Shown here: positions 18,007 to 27,096 of the stretch, one piece after another
Numbering within the stretch: position 1 is the stretch's first letter
Layout of the letters: each line of letters starts with the position of its first letter
Assembly: GCF_029433335.1 (NCBI RefSeq)
Contig: NZ_JAQTHX010000002.1
Coordinates: 124,001-188,000, forward strand
Origin: Bifidobacterium sp. ESL0745
GTDB taxonomy: Bacteria > Actinomycetota > Actinomycetes > Actinomycetales > Bifidobacteriaceae
Length of the DNA: 64,000 nucleotides
Direction: 5' to 3'
Notes under the pieces: model-generated
Told to the model about the DNA's origin: nothing
What the model saw: the letters and a program-made list of their open reading frames with translations, nothing else
The model's database searches: none
Position numbers and translations under genes: made by a program

Positions 18007-18317
18007 AATCCCTCTCCTGGTGACGTTCGCAACCATCGCGCGCGTCACCGTGTTACCTTGGCTTGGCGCCCAATCCCACCAATGTATTTCGTCATAATCA
18101 ACAATAACATAATCCGTGACTTGTTTTTATGACAAATTTCTGAGTCATATTTGATGATCATCAACTCTATGTCTTCTTATTCCATCGCTTCAATTTTTGA
18201 TACTTAGAACAATGTCGAAGGATCCATGCAAACGCTAAGTTTTAAAGAATAAAATTCATCAGATTTCAATATGCCTTAAACTACGCAGATGTAGTTTTCC
18301 ACTAAGGTGGAAAAGTT

Positions 18318-18531
18318 TGTGGATAACTTGAGCACAACTCGTGGATTACTTGGGGAAAAGTTACGCACTTATCGACAATAGTTTCGAAAGCCCTTTATTT
18401 TCAACGATTTCAGGATGTGCATAATGTGGATAACCAACTGCACACAGACGGCAAACCTTATCCACAACCGTGTGGACAACTTGCTATTTATCCACACTTA
18501 TCCACAGGCCTAAACCCCGTACGGTGGATAA
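18318..18531. promoter_or_regulatory. DnaA-box cluster remote from dnaA
   Basis: Perfect nine-base DnaA boxes (TTATCCACA or its complement) occur at 18318, 18425, 18458, 18488 and 18498. The last two start ten bases apart, one helical turn. One-mismatch boxes lie at 18471 and 18523. The cluster lies 13.5 kb from dnaA inside AT-rich non-coding DNA. It could be an origin element or a DnaA-titrating/regulatory site; sequence alone cannot decide. Confidence 0.8.
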
Positions 18532-18769
18532 TCTGACTGCAGACAGCATCGTCGCCGCTTTTTGAACAATCTTCAAGCGTGGGTGAACCAAACAACGGTC
18601 AATAAACCAAATCAGCAATCTTCACTTTCCCGGAACCATGAAAATTCAAAAACGCCTAAAAATAAATATTCTTAACGCAATACACAAATTTAGCCCTTAT
18701 CCGAACCCAAAAAGCCCATACGAATTAGACACAAAATATTCACACTTTTGAGGGTACTATTCCTCACAC

Positions 18770-18803
18770 AAAAAAGCGCGCCCCGAAATCCTTCGGGAAA
18801 CGC
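18770..18803 (-). terminator. crgA terminator
   Basis: On the minus strand a stem with core CCCGAA/TTCGGG is followed by GCGCGC and six Ts (plus-strand A-run at 18770-18775). It lies about 95 bases beyond the crgA stop and is a convincing rho-independent terminator. Confidence 0.8.
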
Positions 18804-18896
18804 ACCTTTTGATATCGCCAGTACCAGGAAACCAAGCGATCGCAGAACCGTCTTACGACACTCGTCAATCTCCTAAATTCGCAAAAGCGACAGCGC

Positions 18897-19403
18897 TTAG
18901 CGCCACCACATCGTCATGATGAAACCGACCATCACGATGCAGAACGCGATCAGCAGATTCCAAGCGCCGATGCCCGGAATTGGATACTTGCTGGTGAGGT
19001 AGTACACAACCGCCCACGCAAGCCCAAGAATCATAAGGAAGCAGAAGAGCGGCACAAACCAGCTCGGGTTCGCCTTGGTGCCCTTAATGGTCTCCTCAAC
19101 GCGCTTGCTGTTCTCGGCCTGACGCTGGGCGACGCGACGCAGCTGCGGGCTCATCGACTTCTTGTCGGTATTGTCGGCGCTCAGCAAAGCCTCGATTTTG
19201 TCCATCGGCAGGTCGAGATCCTCGTCATCGCTTTCCTTCTGGCCGGCCTCATCGGCATCCTTCTGATCCGCTGCCGTATCGTCACTCTCCGTGGTCTCGG
19301 TAGCGTCGTCATCCGCCTGCGTATCGGGCTTGTCCCATGCCTTCTGCGCCTCATCCTGCGTCGCGGCGGCATCGGTGCCCTTATCCAGCTCTTCGTCAGC
19401 CAT
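18897..19403 (-). CDS. crgA: Cell-division membrane protein CrgA
   Basis: The start is ATG at 19403, nine bases after GGAG; a start five codons earlier has no ribosome site. The 168-residue product has an acidic Asp/Glu/Thr-rich N-terminal half (about residues 1-85), a basic segment and two membrane helices near 115-135 and 145-165. The PSWFVP start of helix one and the MTMWWR end are typical of CrgA, a small actinobacterial divisome protein that recruits and regulates septal wall enzymes. Relatives are about 85-95 residues, so the acidic extension is unusual. It is divergent from the DUF881 gene, as in mycobacteria. Confidence 0.9.
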   Translation of the reverse strand: MADEELDKGTDAAATQDEAQKAWDKPDTQADDDATETTESDDTAADQKDADEAGQKESDDEDLDLPMDKIEALLSADNTDKKSMSPQLRRVAQRQAENSKRVEETIKGTKANPSWFVPLFCFLMILGLAWAVVYYLTSKYPIPGIGAWNLLIAFCIVMVGFIMTMWWR

Positions 19404-19488
19404 AAGCGTAGTCTCCATTCAATAGCCTAAACGCCATATTAGTGTACACTCGAAACAAGAGAATGAGTGAGTCGAGGAAATTGGAATA

Positions 19489-20277
19489 ATGAAGGAAACT
19501 CCGGGCAGGCACAAGGCGAAACGATCGCGGCTTGGCGGGGTTGCCGTCTTCCTTGTGGTCGCCCTTTCCGGCTTTCTTCTGATGACTAATATTCGCGTGA
19601 ACAAGACCAGCGTGGTCTCTTCCGACACTGCGCAACTGGTCGAGCAGCGCGTCGCCCAGGTCGACAAGCTGCAGAAGCAGGTCAAATCACTTGGTTCGCA
19701 GATCAATACCCTCAACAAATACGCAGGCAAAGACACGCAGAAGGCCGGCACTTCGAGTGAGGACCCCGGCTCCGGCACCATGCTTCCGGCGGTGACCGGC
19801 CCCGGCATTTCGGTGACACTCAACGATTCGCCACTTTGGCAGCATATGGTCTCGGACTCCGGCTCGGCCTCGAATATCAACGATTACGTCATCCACCAGC
19901 AAGACATCGAGTCCGTGGTCAACGCGCTGTGGCACGGCGGCGCGGAGGCGATGATGATCCAAGACCAGCGCGTGCTCTACAACTCCGCGATCATCTGCAA
20001 AGGCAATATCCTGATGCTGCAGGGCAAGCAGTATTCGCCGCCTTACACCATTTCCGCCATCGGCCCCAGCGCAAAAATGCGCGATGCCTTGAACGATTCG
20101 AAAGCCATCCAGACCTATCAGGAATACGTCAGCGCGTTCGGCCTGGGTTGGAAGGTCGAGGACAAGGACACGTTGCGGTTCCCCGAAGCGCCGGTGCTGC
20201 AGACCCTGCGTTACGCAACGGTGATGAAAACCGATAATAAAGATGCCGAAGGCAAGGAAAGCGGCAATAAAGAATAA
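19489..20277 (+). CDS. DUF881 membrane-anchored protein
   Basis: This 262-residue protein has a basic N terminus, one membrane helix (about 18-36), a coiled-coil segment (about 45-85, LVEQRVAQVDKLQKQVKSLG) and the DUF881 domain, with PGISVTLNDS and the conserved IQDQRV...AIICKGNILMLQG region. The exported domain is outside the membrane. Function is not established; the family is regularly encoded next to crgA and the pkn/pbp genes in actinobacteria, suggesting an envelope or division role. GGAATAATG gives a modest ribosome site. Confidence 0.87.
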   Translation: MKETPGRHKAKRSRLGGVAVFLVVALSGFLLMTNIRVNKTSVVSSDTAQLVEQRVAQVDKLQKQVKSLGSQINTLNKYAGKDTQKAGTSSEDPGSGTMLPAVTGPGISVTLNDSPLWQHMVSDSGSASNINDYVIHQQDIESVVNALWHGGAEAMMIQDQRVLYNSAIICKGNILMLQGKQYSPPYTISAIGPSAKMRDALNDSKAIQTYQEYVSAFGLGWKVEDKDTLRFPEAPVLQTLRYATVMKTDNKDAEGKESGNKE

Positions 20278-20435
20278 ACGGAATAACAAAGTGGAAGTAA
20301 TAGTAATAAGGACTGAAAGCAAAAGGGCTACAGAGCCGGATACAATTGGCAGTTAGCGGCCAGTAAAGTGATGCTGTAGCTTAAAAGCTTTGAACCATCA
20401 CGGCGGTAAATGGTGGATTCGATACGAAACGCGAG

Positions 20436-22190
20436 ATGACTTACATGGGTGATAACGGCGAATACAGGGGCGGTAGCCGACGCAAAGATGCCATTGAGCC
20501 GACCGACCTGGACGAGGCCTTCGACGATTTCGGCGTTCCTGACCCGCCTGCTGCGGATGACCAGCCGCACGTTATCCAGGTCGGCGTAACCCAGCCTTTC
20601 GCCAATCAATCTGGCACTGGTCAGCCAGCTGTCAATCGTTATTCTGCAGATGACCAGACGCAGGTTTTTCAGCCTATCGGGACGGCGTCGCAGGCTACAG
20701 GGACGACGGCGCAGGTTACGGGGCAAGGTTCGGCACAAAACGGCTTTTCTTGGCAAAATGGATTCGGCCAAAGCGCTTATAGACAAGGCGGGCAAGCCGC
20801 GCAGCCCAGGCGACTCGGGCAGAATACCTATGCGCAAGCCGGGCAAACCGCACAGGTAGGCCAAAACGCGTATGGACAGGACGGCCAAAGCGTACGGAAC
20901 ATACAGAACCTCCAGAACGTCCAGAACCAAAGTAATCAGAACGGGTTCAGTGCTGCTGCGAACGCCGGCATCAATTACGAGGGCATCACCGGCCCGGAAA
21001 ACGGAAACGGAAGCACGGGCGACAGAGGCCGTAGCGGGGGCGGACGTGGTCGGCACGCCAACCACAAGGCAGACGGCAATTACAACAGCGACGGCAATGG
21101 GACGACGCAATCACACGGCGTGTGGACAGCACTCGGCATCCTCGCCGAAATCCTTTTCACCATCGCGGCCGTTTGCGCGCTATACATCGTATGGCAACTG
21201 TGGTGGACCGGCGTGCAATCGGAACACACGCAATACGAACAGAGCCAATCAGTGGCGTGGAGCGACCCGAGCAAATCCGGGAACTCAACCAACGGCGTCA
21301 ATATCGCGAAAGCCCAAGACGGCACCCCTCCAATCCAGCCCAAAACCGCGAATACCGGCGACATGGTCGCGCAGATCTATATCCCCCGTTTCGGCGACCA
21401 ATGGCAGCGCAACATTGTACAAGGCACCGATACGCCGCAGCTCAACACCCGCGGCATGGGCCACTATACAGCGTCCCAGATGCCCGGGGAGATGGGCAAT
21501 TTCGCGGTGGCCGGACATCGCGACGGTTACGGGCAACCCTTGGGCGACATCGATAAGCTGCAGCCCGGCGACCCGATCATCTTGCGCACGCAGGATTATT
21601 GGTACGTCTTTACGTTTACCAGCTATAAAGTCGTAACGCCTGACCACGTGGAAGTGGTCGCGCCGAACCCCGAAAACCCGACGGCGTCGCCGACCAAGCG
21701 CATGATCACCCTGACCACCTGCACGCCGAAATACGCCACGCCGACGCATCGCTGGATCAGTTATGGCGAGTTCAAGTACTGGGCGAAGGTCTCCGACGGT
21801 GTTCCGCAGGAACTCACGCACACCGGGCAAAACGGGAAAGTCCAGTTCATCAACAACAAGCAGGAGTCCGTTTTCGCCAAACTTCCGTCGCTGGTTCCTA
21901 TCATTATCGCAACATTGATTGTTTACCTCGTGCTGTTCATCGCTGCGGCAATCGCCTGGCGCTGGCCGCTTCGCCGTGCCATCAAAGAAGGCAGCGTCAA
22001 GAAGCCGGATCTAAGCATTTACGGCGGATTGACAAGGCTCCAGCCAGGAATCAAACCGATACGAATATTGCTGCTGCTATTGCTGCTCTTCGCAGTGGCA
22101 TTGTCCATCATGCAATGGGCATGCCCGTGGGCCGCGGCCAACATTCCGATTCTCCATCAGATGTCGAACTATGTTGCGGTGACGAACTGA
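20436..22190 (+). CDS. Class E sortase with Gln-rich N-terminal extension
   Basis: This 584-residue sortase has catalytic residues His361 (AGHRDG), Cys429 (TLTTCTPKY) and Arg439 (HRWI). The Tyr following TLTTCTPK and the overall length fit class E, the actinobacterial housekeeping sortases that attach LAxTG or LPxTG proteins to peptidoglycan. Residues 1-225 are a low-complexity cytoplasmic region rich in Gln, Asn and Gly. A membrane helix lies near 229-252, and two more follow the catalytic domain (about 485-510 and 540-565), which is unusual for sortases. The start may be this ATG or the next one three codons on. It is the best candidate to anchor the non-pilus surface proteins. Confidence 0.9.
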   Translation: MTYMGDNGEYRGGSRRKDAIEPTDLDEAFDDFGVPDPPAADDQPHVIQVGVTQPFANQSGTGQPAVNRYSADDQTQVFQPIGTASQATGTTAQVTGQGSAQNGFSWQNGFGQSAYRQGGQAAQPRRLGQNTYAQAGQTAQVGQNAYGQDGQSVRNIQNLQNVQNQSNQNGFSAAANAGINYEGITGPENGNGSTGDRGRSGGGRGRHANHKADGNYNSDGNGTTQSHGVWTALGILAEILFTIAAVCALYIVWQLWWTGVQSEHTQYEQSQSVAWSDPSKSGNSTNGVNIAKAQDGTPPIQPKTANTGDMVAQIYIPRFGDQWQRNIVQGTDTPQLNTRGMGHYTASQMPGEMGNFAVAGHRDGYGQPLGDIDKLQPGDPIILRTQDYWYVFTFTSYKVVTPDHVEVVAPNPENPTASPTKRMITLTTCTPKYATPTHRWISYGEFKYWAKVSDGVPQELTHTGQNGKVQFINNKQESVFAKLPSLVPIIIATLIVYLVLFIAAAIAWRWPLRRAIKEGSVKKPDLSIYGGLTRLQPGIKPIRILLLLLLLFAVALSIMQWACPWAAANIPILHQMSNYVAVTN

Positions 22191-22425
22191 GGGGTGATTC
22201 TGGCAGCTTGCTGAATTGTGCTTGATGGGCTTGGTCGGTTGAGCCGTAAATCTAAACGTGAATGTATTACGTTTTATTTCTGCTGCTTTGCACAAGACAT
22301 TTTGCCCAAAGACATTTTGCATTTGGTGATACATCAATTGCGGCTGATAGTACGATTTTCCGCCCTCAAATCAATGCCAACGCCTCAAGGTTCCCATAAG
22401 CACGACGCGATGTTAGAGTGATTTC

Positions 22426-23409
22426 ATGACTCAAGAGAATACACAACAAAACAATGTCGATACCAAGGTGCGCGACGTCATCATCGTCGGCTCCGGCCCC
22501 GCAGGCTATACCGCGGCGATTTATCTGGGACGCGCCGGCTACAAGCCCCTTGTCATCGCTGGGGCCCTGACCCCCGGCGGCCAGCTTGTCAACACCACCG
22601 AGGTCGAGAACTACCCCGGCTTTCCGGACGGTGTGATGGGCCCTGACCTGATGGACAGCATGCAAAAGCAGGCCGAAAAATTCGGTGCGGAAATCGTTTT
22701 CGACGACGTGGTGTCCGTCGATTTCGGTGATGGCTCCGATAAAGCCGCATTGAAAAGCGTTACCTGCGATCAGGGCGACGTCTATAAGGCTCCGGCCATC
22801 GTGGTCACGACGGGTTCCAACGTGCGCAAGCTCGGTGTACCCGGCGAGAAGGAATATTCCGGCAAGGGCGTCTCATACTGCGCCACCTGCGACGGTTTCT
22901 TCTTCCGTGGCAAGCCCATCGTCGTGGTCGGCGGCGGAGACAGCGCCTTTACGGACGCCGAGTTCCTGACCCGGTTCGGCTCATCGGTTACCTTGATCCA
23001 TCGTCGTGATGAATTCCGTGCGGCCAAGATCATGGTCGACCGGGCCAAAGCCAATGACAAGATGTCGTTCATGGTCAATTCTGTGGTCGATAAGATCAAC
23101 GGCGAAGACGGCAGCGCCAAATCCGTCACCGTTCGTAACGTCAAAACCGGCGAAACCACCGAGGTACCAGCTGCTGGCGTGTTTGTGGCCATCGGCAACA
23201 CTCCCGCCACCGAGTTCTTAGGCGGGGCTTTGAAGCTTGACGAGAAGGGCTATATCGAAGTGGACGGCGCTTCCACCCGCACTTCCCTACCGGGAGTTTT
23301 CGCCGCCGGTGACGTGGTTGACAGCGTTTATCGTCAGGCTGTTTCCGCAGCCGGCATGGGCTGCCGCGCCGCGCTTGATGCGCAGGATTACTTGGACGAT
23401 ATCAAGTAA
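22426..23409 (+). CDS. trxB: Thioredoxin reductase
   Basis: This 327-residue flavoenzyme passes electrons from NADPH through FAD to thioredoxin in the cytoplasm. The FAD-binding motif GSGPAGYTAA lies at about residues 20-30, the redox disulfide CATC at about 152-155 and the NADPH motif GGGDSAF at about 169-175. The C-terminal FAD motif (GVFAAGDVVDSVYRQ) is present. Length matches the family. The gene stands alone, convergent with parB; a strong hairpin follows 20 bases after the stop. Confidence 0.96.
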   Translation: MTQENTQQNNVDTKVRDVIIVGSGPAGYTAAIYLGRAGYKPLVIAGALTPGGQLVNTTEVENYPGFPDGVMGPDLMDSMQKQAEKFGAEIVFDDVVSVDFGDGSDKAALKSVTCDQGDVYKAPAIVVTTGSNVRKLGVPGEKEYSGKGVSYCATCDGFFFRGKPIVVVGGGDSAFTDAEFLTRFGSSVTLIHRRDEFRAAKIMVDRAKANDKMSFMVNSVVDKINGEDGSAKSVTVRNVKTGETTEVPAAGVFVAIGNTPATEFLGGALKLDEKGYIEVDGASTRTSLPGVFAAGDVVDSVYRQAVSAAGMGCRAALDAQDYLDDIK

Positions 23410-23431
23410 TCCAGGCCGCAAAGCCTAATCG

Positions 23432-23480
23432 ACCGGTCGGTTCGAATGCAAATATATTTGCAGGTCTTAAACCGACCGGT
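23432..23480 (+). terminator. trxB terminator
   Basis: A perfect 11-base stem (ACCGGTCGGTT at 23432-23442 with 23470-23480) encloses a second palindrome (23448-23461) and is followed by TATTTTAT. It probably terminates in both directions. Confidence 0.85.
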
Positions 23481-23757
23481 TATTTTATATATTGAATCAG
23501 CTCATTGTCGACTTGTATTTATTCTCTTAACAAATAGATTAGTCAGACTGTTTATTTTCCTGATTGCACTGCTCTGCGATTTACCACGTCTGTAAATATA
23601 TAAAGGCCATTTGGATATCATTGTCGATGAGTGAAATACGTTGAGATATACACATAAAACCCGAGGAACCGGAATATAAACATCAATAGAGTCTGCTAGG
23701 AATCAGCACATGAGGCACATACTCAGCAGAGAAAGCAGACGCCCACTTTAGAATACA

Positions 23758-23899
23758 GGCCGAAATGTGTGTCCAAAATCAACGCTAGGACATTGCAGGG
23801 CATCAGAACAAGGGATCAGAATCTCCTCATCCAGATTTTAACGGCTTTTATTCTATATGACAAAATACGTTGAAGACTATTTCAAAGGCACATTTTAAC
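23758..23899. repeat. Degenerate copy of a 150-bp inverted-repeat element
   Basis: Its left end, GGCCGAAATGTGTGTCC, and the following CAAAAT match the intact element at 27097-27246. The interior shares blocks such as GGCATT/GGACATT and a CTTTTAT..ATATGA stretch. The right end (GGCACATTTTAACC) is a decayed version of the terminal inverted repeat. It is non-coding and resembles a miniature inverted-repeat transposable element. Confidence 0.65.
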
Positions 23900-24081
23900 C
23901 GTTATCCCCCCGCACTTCAGTGACGTTTCTACCCAATGTTCAAGGTATCTAGAAGTTCAAGTGGAAAGCTGCGCATCTTCATACTTGAACTTTTGACAGG
24001 AACACTCAACTTAAAATGCTGTATTACTTTAAACAATGACCATATTCGCCTATTGTTTGAAGCTTTTGCACCCTACTCCAT

Positions 24082-25587
24082 TTATACCCAGCCGTTTTGC
24101 TTTTTATTTTCCTGTTCAGGTACCAACAAGTTGACGATACGATCCATATCTTCCGGAGAGGAAAAGACAATTTCGATACGGCCGTGTTGTTTGCTGCCCT
24201 TGATGGCAACCTTGGTATCGAATCGATTCTCAAGCGTGTGCTGAATCGGCGACTGTTCCCAAGGATTGTTTTTCTTGGCTTTTTGCTTTTTGCCACCGTC
24301 AGTCCCATTGGTTTTCATTGCCACGATTTCTTCGGTGCTGCGTACCGAAAGACCTTCTGCAATGATGCGGTTGGCCAGCTTCTCCATCTCTTCCTCATTG
24401 GGAAGACCAAGCAAAGCCCTTGCATGGCCCGCTGAAAGCACGCCGGCAGCAACCTTCTTTTGTACCGATGGCGGTAGATTGAGCAGGCGCAACGTATTGG
24501 CAATCTGCGAACGAGACTTGGAAACGGACTTCGAAAGCTGCTCCTGAGTAAGTCCGAAATCCTCCATCATCTGCTGGTAGGCTGCTGATTCCTCAAGAGG
24601 ATTCAGGGCGACACGATGCAGATTTTCCAGCAAGGCATCACGAAGCATCTGATTGTCGGAGGTTGTTTTCACAATGGCAGGAATCGATTTCAATCCGGCC
24701 AGATGCGCTGCACGCCAACGCCGCTCCCCCATAATCAGTTCGTATTCGCTGTCCATGTTTTGCTGGGCATGTTTGCTGACGACGCCTGTATCAGTAGCCT
24801 CGACTCGGTGGACAGCCTTCTGATTTGCTGGACGCTTGCGAACAACCACTGGTTGCAGTACTCCGACTTCCTTTAAGGAGGCTGCAAGCTCTTTGAGCTC
24901 GTCTTCATCAAAAATGGTTCTTGGCTGGTTTGCGTTCGGACCTATCTTATCAAGGTCCAGCTCAACCAAATATCCGCCTTCGACGGGCTTCAACGCATCG
25001 GCGCCAAATCGTTTAGGTTCGCTTTCTTCGACATTTTTTTTAACCGACGGTTCAACTGAATTGCCGCTGTTGCCACTTATATCGGCAGAAAGTTTCGAAC
25101 TATTCTTAAGGCCAGTACCATCAGAACTTTTCTCGTCCTCCACCGTACTGCCAAAGAACAGATCACTAGGATGCGCCATTCCTTCTTTCAGTGAAGGCAT
25201 AGTCAGGCGCCTCCTGGACTCTTTGGGCGATGTTTCACGTGAAACATCTTTTTTCTGAGCGGCATCCTTTTTCTGAGCCTTGTTTTTTACAGAAACTACT
25301 TTAGGAGTCTGCTTGGAATCCTTTATGGTTGCAGAGGCCACCTTTTTGGATGTTTCACGTGAAACATTCTTATATCGATTGTCGTCTGACGATTTTGAGG
25401 AAGCATCATCAGGTTTTCTCTTTGATGCCAATGTTTCACGTGAAACATTCTTTGAAGAACTTGCAGTTGCCTTCGGTGTTATAGGCTTAGACTTTGAGCT
25501 CGTTGAAGGAGTTGCTTTTTCGGCCTCGCCTGGCAAAGCAGGGAATAATGCACCAAGGCCTTTTCCTAAACGCGACTTCGATGCCAT
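24082..25587 (-). CDS. parB: Chromosome-partitioning protein ParB
   Basis: This 501-residue protein binds parS, slides as a CTPase clamp and is moved by ParA to segregate new origins. The N-terminal box (SRLGKGLGALFP) that contacts ParA is at residues 4-15. The ParB/Srx domain starts near 205 (VELDLDKIGPNANQPR) and contains GERRWRAAHLAG. The helix-turn-helix follows (LTQEQLSKSVSKSRSQIANTLRLL), and a dimerisation domain ends the protein. Residues 20-200 are a Ser/Lys-rich disordered region containing VSRET three times, each encoded by a parS site. The start follows GGAG, one base after parA ends. Relatives are usually 300-350 residues, so the disordered insert is large. Confidence 0.96.
   Translation of the reverse strand: MASKSRLGKGLGALFPALPGEAEKATPSTSSKSKPITPKATASSSKNVSRETLASKRKPDDASSKSSDDNRYKNVSRETSKKVASATIKDSKQTPKVVSVKNKAQKKDAAQKKDVSRETSPKESRRRLTMPSLKEGMAHPSDLFFGSTVEDEKSSDGTGLKNSSKLSADISGNSGNSVEPSVKKNVEESEPKRFGADALKPVEGGYLVELDLDKIGPNANQPRTIFDEDELKELAASLKEVGVLQPVVVRKRPANQKAVHRVEATDTGVVSKHAQQNMDSEYELIMGERRWRAAHLAGLKSIPAIVKTTSDNQMLRDALLENLHRVALNPLEESAAYQQMMEDFGLTQEQLSKSVSKSRSQIANTLRLLNLPPSVQKKVAAGVLSAGHARALLGLPNEEEMEKLANRIIAEGLSVRSTEEIVAMKTNGTDGGKKQKAKKNNPWEQSPIQHTLENRFDTKVAIKGSKQHGRIEIVFSSPEDMDRIVNLLVPEQENKKQNGWV
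25231..25246. promoter_or_regulatory. parS site 1 (inside parB)
   Basis: Perfect 16-base palindrome TGTTTCACGTGAAACA. It lies in parB and encodes part of a DVSRET peptide on the minus strand. Confidence 0.95.
25351..25366. promoter_or_regulatory. parS site 2 (inside parB)
   Basis: Perfect copy of the same palindrome, 120 bases from site 1 (a multiple of three), encoding NVSRET in the same frame. Confidence 0.95.
25432..25447. promoter_or_regulatory. parS site 3 (inside parB)
   Basis: Perfect parS palindrome, 81 bases from site 2 (again a multiple of three), encoding NVSRET in parB. Confidence 0.95.
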
Positions 25588-25588
25588 A

Positions 25589-26542
25589 TCACTTACTCCT
25601 CTGCTTTCTGTCTTGTATAGTCTTCAACACCTGAGGTGATCTTCTCGCAATTTCCAGCGCAGCCTCACGGTATGAAACCGCGCCCATGCCTCGTGGGTCA
25701 TATTCGATAACTGTTTTCCCGAAACTGGGCGCTTCAGAAATCTTTACCGACCTTGGAATTGTTGTCTGCAGCACGATATCGGGATAGTGCTCACTTACCT
25801 GATCAAATACCTCTTTGCTCAACAACGTACGTTTATCGAACATGGTTACCAGCATTGTGGAAACAAGCAACGCGGGATTATAGTGCTCCTGAACCAATCC
25901 AATGGTCTGAATAAGCTGCCCCAAGCCTTCGAGCGCATAATATTCGGCCTGTATTGGAATCAACACTTCATTGACTGCGCACATCGCATTAATCACCAAA
26001 AGCCCCAAACTAGGTGGACAATCGATGATGACATAGTCATAATGCAGTTTCGACGATCCTACGAACTTTTCCAAAGCTTCCCGGAGCAAATCATTTCTAT
26101 TGCCCAAATCCGCCACTTCTAGTTCAGCGCCACTTAGGTCAATCGACGATGGGACCACATCCATTGTTTTGAATGAGGATGAAACTCGTTTCACTTCTTC
26201 TATGCTTTTCCTGCCTTCGAGCACATCATAGACAGACAACTCTCCACTATTATGTTTCACTCCAAGAGCCGTAGATGCATTGCCCTGGGGATCCATGTCA
26301 ATAACTAAGACTCGCTGTTTTGCCAGCGCTAATGCTGCAGCCAAATTCACAGTAGTCGTGGTTTTCCCAACACCACCTTTTTGGTTGGCAACAGCGATGT
26401 ATCGAGTTTCTTTTGGCTTGGGGAAACGCACACTATTAAGAGCGTCATACCGAGAGGAAACTTCAGCCATTTCGGAACCTAAAGAATTGCCCTTGTTTCC
26501 AAAAATACGTCTGATTGTTTCAGAGGCAGATTCCATATCCAT
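25589..26542 (-). CDS. parA: Chromosome-partitioning ATPase ParA
   Basis: This is a Walker-type ATPase of about 317 residues that binds DNA non-specifically when ATP-bound and drives ParB-parS complexes apart. The deviant Walker A motif KGGVGKTT lies near residue 55, Walker A' (VIDMDPQGNAST) near 83 and Walker B (DYVIIDCPPSLG) near 170. The start is uncertain: ATG at 26542 is only three bases from GGGAG, while ATG at 26536 has nine-base spacing and is perhaps better. A short N-terminal extension precedes the domain. parB follows immediately on the same strand. DnaA boxes and parS sites lie in its upstream region. Confidence 0.95.
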   Translation of the reverse strand: MDMESASETIRRIFGNKGNSLGSEMAEVSSRYDALNSVRFPKPKETRYIAVANQKGGVGKTTTTVNLAAALALAKQRVLVIDMDPQGNASTALGVKHNSGELSVYDVLEGRKSIEEVKRVSSSFKTMDVVPSSIDLSGAELEVADLGNRNDLLREALEKFVGSSKLHYDYVIIDCPPSLGLLVINAMCAVNEVLIPIQAEYYALEGLGQLIQTIGLVQEHYNPALLVSTMLVTMFDKRTLLSKEVFDQVSEHYPDIVLQTTIPRSVKISEAPSFGKTVIEYDPRGMGAVSYREAALEIARRSPQVLKTIQDRKQRSK

Positions 26543-26656
26543 CAACTCCCTACGACTCTCCGCCGTGAATCACAGACTGTGGGATCGACACAGCAAATTC
26601 TTGTTCCAGTTCTTCTAGTTTCGTCATTCGTATGGACAGATTTATCCTCTACAAAC

Positions 26657-26817
26657 TTATCCACAACTATGTGTATAAATGTGCGTAACTTTTGTGGACA
26701 ACTCGTTACGCTCGAAAATTTGTTCGTATAATCGTTGGAATTTCAATAAATGTGAAGTCTCTGCTAAAAACATATAAATTGTGGATAACTTTTGGAGGCC
26801 ATTGAAAATGTGGATAA
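26657..26817. promoter_or_regulatory. DnaA boxes upstream of parA
   Basis: Perfect TTATCCACA boxes lie at 26657, 26780 and 26809, with a one-mismatch box at 26693. A parS site begins 16 bases after the last box. They may couple parAB transcription to DnaA level or add to origin function. Confidence 0.75.
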
Positions 26818-26833
26818 GTCTGGTCCCATCGGT

Positions 26834-26849
26834 TGTTTCACGTGAAACA
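26834..26849. promoter_or_regulatory. parS site 4
   Basis: Perfect TGTTTCACGTGAAACA in the parA upstream region, next to DnaA boxes. ParB spreading from here could repress parAB. Confidence 0.95.
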
Positions 26850-26956
26850 ATTTCACATTGATTCATCGATTCATAATTTCACAGAATCACCTGGACACAG
26901 TTTCAATTTCATAAAACAGAACTATGAAAACTTTATGTGTCCGTTTTAATCAAAAT

Positions 26957-26972
26957 TGTTTCACGTGAAACA
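26957..26972. promoter_or_regulatory. parS site 5
   Basis: Perfect parS palindrome in non-coding DNA between rsmG and parA, 123 bases from site 4. Confidence 0.95.
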
Positions 26973-27096
26973 ATCAAAAGCATCATCACATGATTTGATG
27001 ATCTTTCAATAGAAAGAAAATGATGAAAAACTAACTAACTTTCATCCTTGAAGACACCACGAGCAATTATTCATGGATAGTCAGCCTGCGGGGTAT

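Larger units (their letters stand above)
18007..18896. other. Long non-coding AT-rich region between pilin and crgA genes
   Basis: This 890-base stretch separates divergently and convergently read units and holds no credible gene. It contains a dense DnaA-box cluster (18318-18531) flanked by A/T-rich sequence on both sides (18110-18290 and 18640-18770), then the crgA terminator. Confidence 0.8.
23410..24081. other. Intergenic region between convergent trxB and parB
   Basis: This 672-base region contains the trxB terminator (23432-23480), a degenerate copy of a 150-bp inverted-repeat element (23758-23899) and a ten-base perfect inverted repeat (23953-23962 with 23983-23992) that may end the parB transcript. 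No gene is credible here. Confidence 0.7.

Noticed and set aside
13453..18048. Homopolymeric tract for phase variation of the pilus
   Set aside because: I looked for long G or C runs in the pilus locus and its promoters and found none.
23953..23992. Ten-base perfect inverted repeat as parB terminator
   Set aside because: It has no T-run on the minus strand and a long loop; it is recorded only as part of the intergenic description.
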